Source: Pseudomonas sp. RIT-PI-AD
GTDB lineage: Bacteria > Pseudomonadota > Gammaproteobacteria > Pseudomonadales > Pseudomonadaceae
DNA: 64,000 nucleotides
Assembly (NCBI RefSeq): GCF_025642785.1
Contig: NZ_JANZKU010000018.1
Location: forward strand, 43,217-107,216
Direction of reading: 5' to 3'
The translations under genes and the position numbers were made by a program. A model generated the notes under the pieces. That model was not told where the DNA came from and did no database searches. It saw nothing but the letters and a program-made list of their open reading frames with translations. Positions 37,165 to 46,436 of this stretch are shown in pieces; the first letter of the stretch is position 1, and each line of letters starts with the position of its first letter.

Positions 37165-38106
37165 ATGCCCGAACTTCGCGTCGGTGATCGCTGCTGGCAG
37201 GTGGCCGCGGGCAGCGACCTGCTGGACGCGCTGAACCAAGCCGGTTGCCGCATCCCCTTCAGTTGCCGGGCCGGCAGCTGCCAGGCATGCCTGGTGCGAT
37301 GCCTGGAGGGCGAGCCGGCGGACGCGCGTCCCGAGGCGCTCGACCCGCTGCGACGCGCCCAGGGCTGGCGGTTGGCCTGCCAGTGCCGGGTGGTGGCGGA
37401 CCTGCGAGTGGAGGCGTTCGACCCGCGGCGCGATGGCATGCCGGCCGAGGTGGCGGCGGCCGACTGGCTGGCCCCGGACATCCTGCGCCTGCGTTTGCGC
37501 CCGGAACGGCCGCTGCGCTACGTCGCCGGGCAGCACCTGCTGCTGTGGAGCGACCAGGGCGTGGCGCGGCCCTATTCCCTGGCCAGCCTGCCCGGCGAAG
37601 ACCCCTGGCTGGAGTTTCACCTGGATTGCCGCGCCGCCGGGGCCTTCTGCGCGCGGGCACGGCATCTGTTGCCGGGCGACGGGCTGCGGCTCGGCGCCCT
37701 GGGCGGCGGCGCGCTGCGCTACGAGCCGGACTGGCAGGAGCGGCCCTTGCTGCTGCTGGCCTCGGGCACCGGCCTGGCGCCGTTGTGGAGCCTGCTGCGC
37801 GAAGCGCTGCGACAGGCCCACAGCGGCCCGATCCGGCTGATCCACCTGGCCCGCGAGCCCGCCGGCCACTACCTCGCCGAGCCCTTGCGAGCCCTGGCCG
37901 CGCGCCATCCGCAGCTCAGCGTCGAGCTGCCGTGCGCGGCGGACCTGCCGGCGGTCCTGGCCGAATTCCGCCTCGTTCCCCGGCGAACCCTCGCCTTACT
38001 TTGCGGCCATCCCGAGCGGATCGAGGGTGTCGCCCGGCAGCTTTACCTGGCCGGCCTGCCGCGTTCCAACCTGCTCGCCGAGGCATTTCTTCCCCATGCC
38101 CCCTGA
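37165..38106 (+). CDS. 2Fe-2S ferredoxin:NAD(P)H oxidoreductase
   Basis: A 313-residue flavoprotein. The N-terminal plant-type ferredoxin domain binds 2Fe-2S through Cys34, Cys39, Cys42 and Cys72 (or Cys74). Then come an FAD domain with RPYSLAS and an NAD domain with LLLASGTGLAPLWSLL. It resembles CDP-6-deoxyglucoseen reductase/phenol hydroxylase reductase components, yet no oxygenase lies nearby. It matches PA4331 in position. The electron acceptor is unknown. Confidence 0.9.
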   Translation: MPELRVGDRCWQVAAGSDLLDALNQAGCRIPFSCRAGSCQACLVRCLEGEPADARPEALDPLRRAQGWRLACQCRVVADLRVEAFDPRRDGMPAEVAAADWLAPDILRLRLRPERPLRYVAGQHLLLWSDQGVARPYSLASLPGEDPWLEFHLDCRAAGAFCARARHLLPGDGLRLGALGGGALRYEPDWQERPLLLLASGTGLAPLWSLLREALRQAHSGPIRLIHLAREPAGHYLAEPLRALAARHPQLSVELPCAADLPAVLAEFRLVPRRTLALLCGHPERIEGVARQLYLAGLPRSNLLAEAFLPHAP

Positions 38107-38127
38107 GGCTGCGGTCAAGTGCGGGCG

Positions 38128-38159
38128 AAAAAAAGCCGCTCGAGGGAGCGGCCTTTTTT
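38128..38159. terminator. Bidirectional terminator
   Basis: An A-run precedes GCCGCTC (38135-38141), loop GAGG, GAGCGGC (38146-38152), then C and six T. It lies between the convergent reductase and pykA genes and can serve both. Confidence 0.92.
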
Positions 38160-38174
38160 CCGGCAGGCGTGGGG

Positions 38175-39626
38175 TCAGACCAGGGCCTCGCCCACGTGCA
38201 GCAGCTTCATGCTGTTGGTGCCGCCGATGGTGTGGTAGCTGTCGCCCTTGGTGAGGATCACCCAATCGCCCTGCTGCACGTAACCGCGCTTGAGCAGTTC
38301 GTCCACCGCCGCCTGGCTGACGCTTTCGCTGCGCGCCGCCGCCGGGTCGAAAGGCACCGTGTAGACGCCACGGAACATCGCCACCCGCGCCTGGGTCTCG
38401 CGGCTCGGGCAGAACGCGTAGATCGGCACCGCGGAACGGATACGCGACATGATCAACGGAGTGAAGCCACTCTCGGTAAGGGCGATGATCGCCTTCACAC
38501 CGGGGAAGTGGTTGGCGGTGAACATCGCCGCCAGGGCGATGCTTTCGTCGCAGCGGGTGAAGGTGTGCCCCAGGCGGTGGCTGGATTTCTGGCTGGTGGG
38601 CTGCTTTTCCGCGCCCAGGCAGATCCGCGCCATGGCCTTGACCGCTTCCACCGGGTGGGCGCCGGCGGCGCTTTCCGCCGAAAGCATCACCGCGTCGGTG
38701 TAGTCCAGCACGGCGTTGGCCACGTCGGAGACCTCCGCGCGGGTCGGCATCGGGCTGGAGATCATCGACTCCATCATCTGCGTGGCGGTGATCACCGCTT
38801 TGTTGTAGCGCCGCGCGTGCAGAATGATTTTCTTCTGGATGCCGACCAGCTCGGCGTCGCCGATTTCCACGCCGAGGTCGCCGCGCGCCACCATCACCGC
38901 GTCGCTGGCGCGGATCAGGCCGTCCAGGGCCTCGTCGTCGGCCACCGCTTCGGCGCGCTCGATCTTCGCCACCAGCCAGGCGGTGCCGCCGGCCTCGTCG
39001 CGCAGGCGGCGGGCCAGGTCCATGTCGGCGGCGTCGCGCGGGAAGGACACCGCGAGGTAGTCCAGTTCCATCTCGGCGGCGAGCTTGATGTCGGCCTTGT
39101 CCTTGGCGGTCAGCGCCGGGGCGGTCAGGCCGCCGCCACGACGGTTGATGCCCTTGTTGTCGGACAGCGGCCCGCCGATCAGCACTTCGCAGTGCAGCTC
39201 GTCGGCGGTGCTGGCTTCCACGCGCATCACCACGCGGCCGTCGTCCAGCAGCAGTTCGTCGCCGACGCCGCAGTCCTTGATCAGGTCCGGATAGTCGATG
39301 CCGACCACCTCCTGGGTGCCGGCGTCGCGCGGGTGGGTGACGGAGAAGCGGAAGCGATCGCCTTCCTTGAGTTCGATGCGTTTGTCGAGGAACTTGGCGA
39401 TGCGGATCTTCGGACCTTGCAGATCGCCGAGCAGGGCGACGTAGCGCCCGTGCTTCGCGGCCAGGTCGCGCACCAGTTGGGCCCGGGCCTTGTGCTCGTC
39501 CGGCGTGCCGTGGGAGAAGTTCAGGCGGGCGACGTCGATCCCGGCGAGGATCAGTTGTTCGAGGACTTCAGGCGAGTTGCTCGCCGGGCCGAGGGTGGCG
39601 ACGATTTTGGTGCGACGGAAGGTCAT
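38175..39626 (-). CDS. pykA: Pyruvate kinase
   Basis: A 483-residue pyruvate kinase making pyruvate and ATP from phosphoenolpyruvate. N-terminal RRTKIVATLGPASNSP, the active-site MVARGDLGVE, and metal/phosphate motif ITATQMMESMI are complete, and the allosteric C-domain is present. It is the PA4329 counterpart, named pykA there. The enoyl-CoA hydratase gene that separates it from the reductase in PAO1 is missing here. Confidence 0.96.
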   Translation of the reverse strand: MTFRRTKIVATLGPASNSPEVLEQLILAGIDVARLNFSHGTPDEHKARAQLVRDLAAKHGRYVALLGDLQGPKIRIAKFLDKRIELKEGDRFRFSVTHPRDAGTQEVVGIDYPDLIKDCGVGDELLLDDGRVVMRVEASTADELHCEVLIGGPLSDNKGINRRGGGLTAPALTAKDKADIKLAAEMELDYLAVSFPRDAADMDLARRLRDEAGGTAWLVAKIERAEAVADDEALDGLIRASDAVMVARGDLGVEIGDAELVGIQKKIILHARRYNKAVITATQMMESMISSPMPTRAEVSDVANAVLDYTDAVMLSAESAAGAHPVEAVKAMARICLGAEKQPTSQKSSHRLGHTFTRCDESIALAAMFTANHFPGVKAIIALTESGFTPLIMSRIRSAVPIYAFCPSRETQARVAMFRGVYTVPFDPAAARSESVSQAAVDELLKRGYVQQGDWVILTKGDSYHTIGGTNSMKLLHVGEALV

Positions 39627-39818
39627 GCGAAAGCTCCAGGTTCCAAGCAGACCCGGAGGCTACTATGCCGCGTCCCTGTAGTCATCGTTCGCTTGCACTA
39701 CCTGGCGGCCCCGCGCGCCCGCGCCCGGCGAGTCGATGCCGGGCGGCGGATGCATTGCAGCTTTCGCCCGCGCGGTCGATACACTGGCATCTCCTTTCCC
39801 CGGTATGGAGGAACGTCC

Positions 39819-40193
39819 ATGCGTCCGTTGATCGTCCTGCTGCTGGTGCTCGCCACCGGCGGCTGCACCCGCTGGTCCCTCGATAATCACTTGAACAACG
39901 CCTATCGCGCCTACAACCGCGGCAACTGCGAACAGGCCATGCTGGATCTGTCCCTGGCCGAGCGGATGAGCCGGTCGCGCCCTGCGGTGAAACCGGAAAT
40001 CTCGCTGTTGCGCGGGCAGTGCCTGGAGCGCCAGAAGCTCTACGTGGACGCCGGCCAGACCTATGATTTCATCATCGCCCGTTATCCCGGCAGCGAGTAT
40101 GCTTACCGCGCCAGGGCTCGCCTGGACACCCTCGAACAACTCGGCCACTTGCGCGGTTCATCGTCCGCCATCGCCCGCCCCGCGCCGCTCTGA
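39819..40193 (+). CDS. Small TPR-like lipoprotein
   Basis: A 124-residue protein with a lipoprotein signal (LLVLATGGC, Cys16) and a short helical repeat region (NAYRAYNRGNCEQAMLDLSLAERM and ECLERQKLYVDAGQTYDFII-like pair). Outer-membrane attachment is likely since the residue after Cys is not Asp. It precedes the DUF4124 and PilZ genes on the same strand. The function is unknown; the TPR fold suggests a scaffold. Confidence 0.8.
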   Translation: MRPLIVLLLVLATGGCTRWSLDNHLNNAYRAYNRGNCEQAMLDLSLAERMSRSRPAVKPEISLLRGQCLERQKLYVDAGQTYDFIIARYPGSEYAYRARARLDTLEQLGHLRGSSSAIARPAPL

Positions 40194-40233
40194 CGGACGC
40201 GGCGGAGGCCCGGATTCTCTTGCGGAGAGAAAG

Positions 40234-40656
40234 ATGCGTCATCTGCTGTTGTGCGCGTTGTGGCTGCCGGCGCTGGCCGCCGCGGATATCTACCGGTGGA
40301 CCGATGCCCAGGGCGGCGTGCATTTCGGCGAACGGCCCGAACGCGGCGCCACCCAGGTCGAGGTCAAGCCCCAGGTGGTGGAGCGGGACGCCGCGACCCG
40401 CGCCCGCGAGGAACGCCTCGAACGGCTTCAGGAGGCGCGCCGTCAGGAGCAGGCGCAGGCTTCCGCGGACACCGCCCAGCGCTTGGCGAAACGCGAGCAA
40501 AGTTGCCGCCAGTTGCGCAATCAGTTGGCGAGCATCGGGGGCGATCGGCGGTACTTCAGCCGTGACAGCAAGGGCGAAGCCCATTACTACAGCAGTGCGG
40601 AAATCGACGCCGCCCGTCGAACGCTCAGCGAACAGGTCGCCAGCCATTGCAGTTAG
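40234..40656 (+). CDS. DUF4124 periplasmic protein
   Basis: A 140-residue exported protein. After the signal peptide (LLLCALWLPALAAA) comes the DUF4124 motif DIYRWTDAQGGVHFGERPE, then a charged coiled-coil stretch (RAREERLERLQEARRQEQAQ) and a tail with two cysteines. The domain occurs in many Pseudomonas envelope proteins of unknown role. GGAGAG ribosome site upstream. Confidence 0.85.
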   Translation: MRHLLLCALWLPALAAADIYRWTDAQGGVHFGERPERGATQVEVKPQVVERDAATRAREERLERLQEARRQEQAQASADTAQRLAKREQSCRQLRNQLASIGGDRRYFSRDSKGEAHYYSSAEIDAARRTLSEQVASHCS

Positions 40657-40716
40657 CGGTTGGTGAGAGGCAGTAGTGCGGCCATACTGAATGGCCATTC
40701 ATAGCGATTTGCCATT

Positions 40717-41076
40717 ATGCCCATGCAACGTCGAATCGATCGCCATCAGTTGCCCTATTACCTGAAAGTCTTCAATCGCGTCACCGACAAGCCCATGGGC
40801 TACATCGGCAACCTGTCGCTGGACGGCATGATGCTGATCAGCCAATTGCCGATGCTGGTCGGGGCGCGTTTCGACATGCGCCTGAAGATTCCCGGGCAGG
40901 ACGCCCAGGTGCATCACGTGGATTTCTTCGCCAATTGCCAGTGGTGCCAGGAAGACGTAACACCCGGGCATTACGATTCCGGATTCGCGCTGGTGACGCC
41001 GCCGGCGGAATACATCGAGATGATCGAGGTGTTGCGCCACTATTTCAGCTTTCGTGCCCTGGCCGCTTCCGCCTGA
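40717..41076 (+). CDS. PilZ domain protein
   Basis: A 119-residue single-domain cyclic di-GMP receptor. Arg5-x3-Arg9 (RRIDR) and Asn32-Leu-Ser-Leu-Asp-Gly37 (NxSxxG) form a complete binding site. By location next to the MoxR operon it matches PA4324. It may read the signal from the SadC-like cyclase 4 kb upstream, which is inference. Downstream partner unknown. Confidence 0.88.
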   Translation: MPMQRRIDRHQLPYYLKVFNRVTDKPMGYIGNLSLDGMMLISQLPMLVGARFDMRLKIPGQDAQVHHVDFFANCQWCQEDVTPGHYDSGFALVTPPAEYIEMIEVLRHYFSFRALAASA

Positions 41077-41201
41077 CGGCGGCCGTTGAGAGCACCCGGG
41101 CCGCCCGGCTTCCCTTCGCCGGGCGTCGAAGCGAGAACCTCCCTGTCGGATGAGGCGCCCCCGGCCACGGTGGGCGTCGGGGGCGGCGCTTGGCCGAGCG
41201 G

Positions 41202-42530
41202 TCAGATCACCCCGGCTTTTTTCCAGGCCAGGTAACGGCCCACCAGCTCTGGACCCAGTTCGCGGGGACGGGCGTCCAGCACCGGAACGCCATGGGCGGC
41301 CAGGCGGTCCTGCAGGCCGGCGCGGGCGTTCAGGTAGTCCACCGCACCGCAGTACCGCAGGGCCTGTTCGTACCCCTGCACCGGTTGCTGACGCACCTCG
41401 TCGAGCACCTCTTCGCGCAGGCTGGCGACCAGCACCCGATGCTGCCTGGCGAGGCGCCGCACCGCGCCGAGTAGTTCGTCGTCGTCTTCGTCGCGCAGGT
41501 TGGTCACCAGCACCACCAGGGCGCGCCGGCGCTGGCGCACCAGCACCTGCTGGATGGCGGTGGCGAAATCCGCCGGCAAGCGGGTGCTTTCCACGTCGTA
41601 CAGCGCGTTGAGCAACACGCCGAGCTGGGCCGAACCCTTGGCCGGGGCGAGGAAGCGGTCGCGCTCGCTGGCGAAGGTCGACACGCCGACGGCGTCGCCC
41701 TGGCGCAGGGCCACGTAGCCGAGCAACAGGCAGGCGTTGAGGGCATGGTCGAAATGCGCGAGCTCGCCATCGTGGCTGCGCATGCGCCGGCCGCAGTCCA
41801 GCAGGAAGACGATCTGCTGATTGCGTTCGTCCTGGTATTCGCGGGCGATCGGCGTCCGTTTGCGCGCGGTGGCTTTCCAATCGATCTGCCGCAGGCTGTC
41901 GCCGTCGCGGAAGTCGCGCAACTGGTGGAATTCCAGGCCCAGGCCACGGCGTGGCCGCTGGCGAATGCCGTTCTGGCTCAGCCAGTCCTCCACCGCCATC
42001 AACTGGCCGCCGTAAAGACGGGCGAAATCCGGGAACACCCGGGTCGCATCGCTGCGCTCGACGAAGCGCCGGGCGCGCCACAGACCCAGCAGGGACGGCA
42101 GTTCGAGCTCGCAACGGCTGAAGACGAAATGACCGCGGCGCAGCGGCCGCACGCGATAGCCGAAGCCGGTGGTTTCGCCGGGGCGAAGCGCCAGCCGCTG
42201 CGGCAGGTGTTCGAATTCCATGTCCGCCGGAACCTGATCGAACACCAGCAGATCCCGGTGTTTGCCGTAGGCGTGCTGGAGGGTCAGGCGCACTTCGGTC
42301 CAGCGGCCCAGCGCCAGGTTGCCCGGCAGGTGGCGCTCGACCTGGGGCGTCGCCAGGCGCCGCAGCCAGAGCGCATCCAGCAGGGCGAGCAAGGCCAGGG
42401 CCAGCAGCACCGCCCACCACAGTTGGGTCAGCAGCGGGAGCGGTCGGGCGAGCGCCGCCAGCGTGCCCAGGGGCAGCGCCAGCCCGAACAGAACGGCCAG
42501 TGCGATCAGCAGCGCACGCGAAGGCTTCAT
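41202..42530 (-). CDS. DUF58 membrane protein (MoxR-associated)
   Basis: A 442-residue protein with two N-terminal helices and a soluble region containing the DUF58 signature DFHQLRDFRDGDSLRQIDWKA (seen as FHQLRDFRDGD then IDWKATARK). A von Willebrand A-like fold with LDCGRRMRS as a degenerate metal site follows. Such proteins work with MoxR ATPases in assembling or activating membrane complexes. The start overlaps the MoxR stop (ATGA). It is the last gene of the six-gene operon. Confidence 0.88.
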   Translation of the reverse strand: MKPSRALLIALAVLFGLALPLGTLAALARPLPLLTQLWWAVLLALALLALLDALWLRRLATPQVERHLPGNLALGRWTEVRLTLQHAYGKHRDLLVFDQVPADMEFEHLPQRLALRPGETTGFGYRVRPLRRGHFVFSRCELELPSLLGLWRARRFVERSDATRVFPDFARLYGGQLMAVEDWLSQNGIRQRPRRGLGLEFHQLRDFRDGDSLRQIDWKATARKRTPIAREYQDERNQQIVFLLDCGRRMRSHDGELAHFDHALNACLLLGYVALRQGDAVGVSTFASERDRFLAPAKGSAQLGVLLNALYDVESTRLPADFATAIQQVLVRQRRRALVVLVTNLRDEDDDELLGAVRRLARQHRVLVASLREEVLDEVRQQPVQGYEQALRYCGAVDYLNARAGLQDRLAAHGVPVLDARPRELGPELVGRYLAWKKAGVI

Positions 42531-43585
42531 AGGCGCGGCGCCGGCACCTGGTCGAGCAACTGTTGCACTACCTGATCCACCGACAGGCCCTCGATATCCA
42601 GTTCGGGCGATAGCCGCACACGGTGGCGCAGCACCGCCAATGCGCAGCCCTTGACGTCGTCCGGCAGCACGAAATCGCCGCCGCGCAGCAAGGCCCGGGC
42701 ACGTCCGCCGCGCACCAGCGCGATGGAGGCACGCGGCCCCGCCCCCAGTGCCAGGCCCGGCCAGGTCCGGGTGGCGCGCGCCAAGCGCACGGCGTAGTCC
42801 AGCACCTGATCGTCGAGGGGCAGTTCGCTGGCGATCTTCTGCAGGGCCAGCACGTCCTTGGCCTGCAGCAGGGTGCGCAGCGGCGCCACCTCGAGCATGT
42901 CGGCCCGGGCCGAGCGGGTCACCTGGCGCACCAGCGTCAGTTCTTCCTGGGCCTGCGGGTAATCCATGCGCAGCTTGAGCATGAAGCGGTCGAGTTCCGC
43001 CTCCGGCAGGGGGTAGGTGCCCTCCTGCTCGATGGGATTCTGGGTGGCCAGCACCAGGAAGGGTTGCGGGATCGCCAGGGCGCGGCCTTCCAGGGTGACC
43101 TGGCGCTCCTGCATCGCTTCCAGCAGCGCCGCCTGGGTCTTGGCCGGCGCGCGGTTGATTTCGTCGGCCAGCAACAGGTGGGTGAACACCGGGCCCTTGC
43201 GCAGCTTGAACTGCTCGGTCTGCAGGTCGTAGACGGCATGGCCGGTGATGTCGCTGGGCATCAGGTCCGGGGTGAACTGGATGCGCGCGAAATCGCCGCC
43301 GAAGCAGCGCGCCAGGGCGCGGATCAGCAGGGTCTTGCCGAGGCCGGGCACGCCTTCCACCAGCACGTGGCCGCCGGCGATCAGCGCGGTGAGCACGTCG
43401 TCGATCACCGTGGCCTGGCCGATCACGGCTTTCTGCAATTCCTGGCGCAGGGCCTGGGCCAGCTGGCTGGCGCGCTGCCGTTGCGAGGCCGCGGCGGGCG
43501 GTGGCGCGGCGGGCATCGGTGGCGCGCTCGGCGTTGCGTCGGTCACGGGGGCGCTGTTGGCGTAATCGGGCGTGTCTTCGCTCAT
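42527..43585 (-). CDS. MoxR-family AAA+ ATPase
   Basis: A 352-residue ATPase with a Pro/Ala-rich N-terminus (about 1-35). Walker A is GVPGLGKT, Walker B LLADEINRAP, sensor 1 LATQNPIEQEGTYPLPEAEL, and a C-terminal lid follows. MoxR proteins act as chaperones that insert metals or mature complexes together with VWA-domain partners. Start and stop both overlap neighbours by ATGA, indicating tight coupling with DUF4350 and DUF58 proteins. Confidence 0.92.
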   Translation of the reverse strand: MSEDTPDYANSAPVTDATPSAPPMPAAPPPAAASQRQRASQLAQALRQELQKAVIGQATVIDDVLTALIAGGHVLVEGVPGLGKTLLIRALARCFGGDFARIQFTPDLMPSDITGHAVYDLQTEQFKLRKGPVFTHLLLADEINRAPAKTQAALLEAMQERQVTLEGRALAIPQPFLVLATQNPIEQEGTYPLPEAELDRFMLKLRMDYPQAQEELTLVRQVTRSARADMLEVAPLRTLLQAKDVLALQKIASELPLDDQVLDYAVRLARATRTWPGLALGAGPRASIALVRGGRARALLRGGDFVLPDDVKGCALAVLRHRVRLSPELDIEGLSVDQVVQQLLDQVPAPRL

Positions 43586-44862
43586 AGGGCATTCCTGAGG
43601 CTTTGCAGGTGGGCGACCTGGCGGGTGAATTCGGCGGCGGACAGGGGTTGCCGCGGCAGGGGGCGCATGGCTTGGCTGATGGCCTTGGTCGGCAGGCGCG
43701 TCATGCGGCCGAGGACCTGCCATTGCTCGGCGACCGGCAGGCGTTCGAAACCGGGATGGCGACGTCGCGCGCGGCGCTGGATGTCGCGTTGCAGCCCGCT
43801 CAGCAGGCTGTGCTGACCGCTGCGACGGAGCAGGAAGTCGGCGCTCGCCCGCAGGTGTTCTTCCAGTTGCCGGCGGGCCGGGGCGGGCGGCCGCTGCAAC
43901 GGGCCCTGGCGCACGCCGACATGCCACAGCGCCGCGGCCAGCAACAGCGCCAGGGCGACCAGCCCCTGCGGGAAGTACCGCGCCAGCAGGCTGGCTAGGT
44001 CGTCGCGGTCGGCCCGGTACAGCAGGGTGACGTCGGTGTCCTGGGTGAGGTACCAGAGCAGCCAGGCGTTGTCGTAGTCGGCGATGCCGTCGTTCTGCCA
44101 TAGCCAGGGGTCGCTCACCACGGTGACCAGCCCGTCGCCCTGGTAGAGCTGAAGCATGTGGGTGGCGGTCGCGCTGTTGGCCCAGGCGTGGGCGCGGTTC
44201 TCGCTGTCGTAGAGGTGGAAGTCGGTATCGAAGGAGAAATACGCCGGGTGCTCCTCGTTTTCCAGGTAAAGCTGGGTCAGCTCGGGAAAGTCGTCCGCCG
44301 GCTCGTTCGATTCGTCCGCCGTTTCGGCCGTGGGCGCCTCGGCATCCGCGTCGGGTGCGTCAGCCTGCTGCGCGTCCTGCTCCGCCGGTTCGTCGTCCGC
44401 CGGGTCATCGGAGGCGTTCGTCGACGCCTGATCCTCGTCCAGGTCCTCGCTGAGGTACTGCTGGATGCCCAGGCGATCCGCCAGCAGGTCGCCGCTGGCG
44501 TGGCGTTTCTCGTCGTAGAGGCGTTCCGCGACGAACAACAGGTGCCCGCCCTTGGCCGCCCAGTCCAGCAACCGATCGGCCTGGCGCGGGGTCATGCGGC
44601 TGCGATCGCCGAGCAGCAACAGGGTCTGCCCGGGGCTGGGCAGGCCGTCCAGGACGTCGAGCCCGTCGGCGTGGCGGACCTTCAGGTTGCGCTGGCGCAG
44701 GAAATGTTCGGCCGCCAGGTAGGGATTGGCCGCCACCTCGGGGGCCGGGCCGTGTTCGAGGACCTTCTGGTAAGGCTGCAACTGGCCCAGTACGTAGGCC
44801 GCCAGGAGCCCCAGGAGCAGGACCACCAGCGCGCCCGAGGCGAATGCGAATCGACGGGTCAT
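43582..44862 (-). CDS. DUF4350-type membrane protein
   Basis: A 426-residue protein with an N-terminal helix (GALVVLLLGLLAAYVLGQL), a GATase-like domain (LLLLGDRSRMTPRQADRLLDWA and GGHLLFVAERLYDEK), a strongly acidic low-complexity linker (about 142-195), and a second helix near 320 (GLVALALLLAAALWHVGV) before a basic cytoplasmic tail. It is part of the MoxR operon, with both ends overlapping neighbours by four bases. Role unknown. Confidence 0.82.
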   Translation of the reverse strand: MTRRFAFASGALVVLLLGLLAAYVLGQLQPYQKVLEHGPAPEVAANPYLAAEHFLRQRNLKVRHADGLDVLDGLPSPGQTLLLLGDRSRMTPRQADRLLDWAAKGGHLLFVAERLYDEKRHASGDLLADRLGIQQYLSEDLDEDQASTNASDDPADDEPAEQDAQQADAPDADAEAPTAETADESNEPADDFPELTQLYLENEEHPAYFSFDTDFHLYDSENRAHAWANSATATHMLQLYQGDGLVTVVSDPWLWQNDGIADYDNAWLLWYLTQDTDVTLLYRADRDDLASLLARYFPQGLVALALLLAAALWHVGVRQGPLQRPPAPARRQLEEHLRASADFLLRRSGQHSLLSGLQRDIQRRARRRHPGFERLPVAEQWQVLGRMTRLPTKAISQAMRPLPRQPLSAAEFTRQVAHLQSLRNAL

Positions 44863-46436
44863 GCCGGGGCCTGCCCGTCGAGGCGGCGCCAGTCGGCGCA
44901 AAGCCGCTCCCTGAGGGACTCGGGCGGCATGCGATGACCGTAGGCGAGGGCCTGCCAGTGCTGGGTGAGCAGGCGGGCGAAGGCATCCAGTTCGGGCCGT
45001 TGCAAGCCCTGTTGCAGCGCGAGCACCTCGCCTTCGGTGTGGGCGCTCTTCAGGGGCAGGTGGAACTCGTGCAGCAGGCGGCTCAACAGCGCGCGGTACA
45101 ACAGGCCGAGGGCTTCCCGCGGTTGGCTGCCCCACAGGCGCTCCACCTCGGCGGCGACGTCGTCGGGCAGGCTTTCCGGCGCCACCTCCAGGCCGAACAG
45201 CAGGCCCGGCGCCTCCCGTGGCGTGCGGCGCGGCGGCCGCACCCGGCGGGCGAAGGCGAACCACCACTCCCGATAACGCCAGAGCAGCAGCGCCAGCGCG
45301 CCGATCAGCAGGGCCCACAGCAGCACCTTCAGCGCCACGGCGAGGTTGGCGAGACCTTTGCTGAGCTCGCCGAGGCCGGCCAGCCATTGGAAGAAACGAG
45401 CCAGCATGCCGGGTGGCGCGTCCGCGCTTTCCGCCGGCTCGTCGCCGAAATGCCAGCGGGTGACGGTTTCGCGATGCTGGAACGGCGGCGCATCGAGGAT
45501 CTGCGCGATGGCGCCCTGAGCGGCCTGGCTGGTCAGGGCCTGGCGGGTCAGCCTGGCGGCCTGGGGGGCGCTCGCGTCGAGGCTCGGCAACGGGCAGCTC
45601 TGCGCATGTTCCTCGGCCATCGCCCGCTGGCCCGGGTGCATGGCCAGCAGCGCCGCGCAACCGAGCAGTACGGCGTAGGCGATGCCGGTCAGGCGCTGGC
45701 GCAGGCGGCGGAACACCAGTTCGATGTCCCAGGCTTCCAGTTCGGTGCGGCGGTTCAGGTAGAGGGTGAAGCCACAGGCCACGTAGACCGGTTCCCAGAC
45801 GATCAGCAGCAGGGCGTAGAGGCTGTTGGACAGATGCTCCAGCCAGAGCCAGTCGCCCTGGGCGACGTCGATCAGTTTCTGCCAGTCCATGTCGATCTTC
45901 AGCTGTTGCGGCAGCAGCAGGTAGAGCAGGGTGATCAGGCCGAACCAGAGCGCCCATTCCAGGTGCGCGCCGATGATCGTCAGCCAACTGGCAGCCCGCG
46001 TGCCGCTCAGGCCCAGTACCGCCAGGCGACGGCCGCGCGCCTGCCCGGCGAGCCCTTCGAGCTGCAATACCGGCAGGTCGAAGCTGCGGGTCAGGCTCAG
46101 CCGGCGCCAGGTCAGGCTGGCCAGCAATTGCGGCTTGAGCAGGCGCGGCAGGGCCTTGAGCGCGCTTTTCAGGCTCGGCGTATCGTCGAACAGGGCATGG
46201 GAGAGGATGTACAGCGGCAGCCGGTCGAAGGCCGGCTTGAGCAGCCAGAACAGGAACATCGCCCAGCTCGGCTCGGTCCAGAACAGCGCGCTGAGGAGGA
46301 CGAAGACCGGCAGGGTCAGCAACGCCCAACTGCCCATCAACAGGCCGGCGTGACGGCGCGCCAGCAGCACGCCGAGGTCCATGGCTTCCCAGGCGCTGCG
46401 CGGGCGGATGGCCACGCTGGCGTCAGTCAGGCGCAT
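44859..46436 (-). CDS. DUF4129-type multi-pass membrane protein
   Basis: A 525-residue protein with about five to six helices in the first 270 residues, a periplasmic section with DAPPFQHRETVTRWHF, another helix near 380 (LLWALLIGALALLLWRY), and a C-terminal cytoplasmic DUF4129 domain (EALGLLYRALLSRLLHEFHL). DUF4129 resembles transglutaminase-associated domains. It overlaps the SpoIIM-like gene by 14 bases. The function is unknown beyond its membership of the MoxR cluster. Confidence 0.8.
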   Translation of the reverse strand: MRLTDASVAIRPRSAWEAMDLGVLLARRHAGLLMGSWALLTLPVFVLLSALFWTEPSWAMFLFWLLKPAFDRLPLYILSHALFDDTPSLKSALKALPRLLKPQLLASLTWRRLSLTRSFDLPVLQLEGLAGQARGRRLAVLGLSGTRAASWLTIIGAHLEWALWFGLITLLYLLLPQQLKIDMDWQKLIDVAQGDWLWLEHLSNSLYALLLIVWEPVYVACGFTLYLNRRTELEAWDIELVFRRLRQRLTGIAYAVLLGCAALLAMHPGQRAMAEEHAQSCPLPSLDASAPQAARLTRQALTSQAAQGAIAQILDAPPFQHRETVTRWHFGDEPAESADAPPGMLARFFQWLAGLGELSKGLANLAVALKVLLWALLIGALALLLWRYREWWFAFARRVRPPRRTPREAPGLLFGLEVAPESLPDDVAAEVERLWGSQPREALGLLYRALLSRLLHEFHLPLKSAHTEGEVLALQQGLQRPELDAFARLLTQHWQALAYGHRMPPESLRERLCADWRRLDGQAPA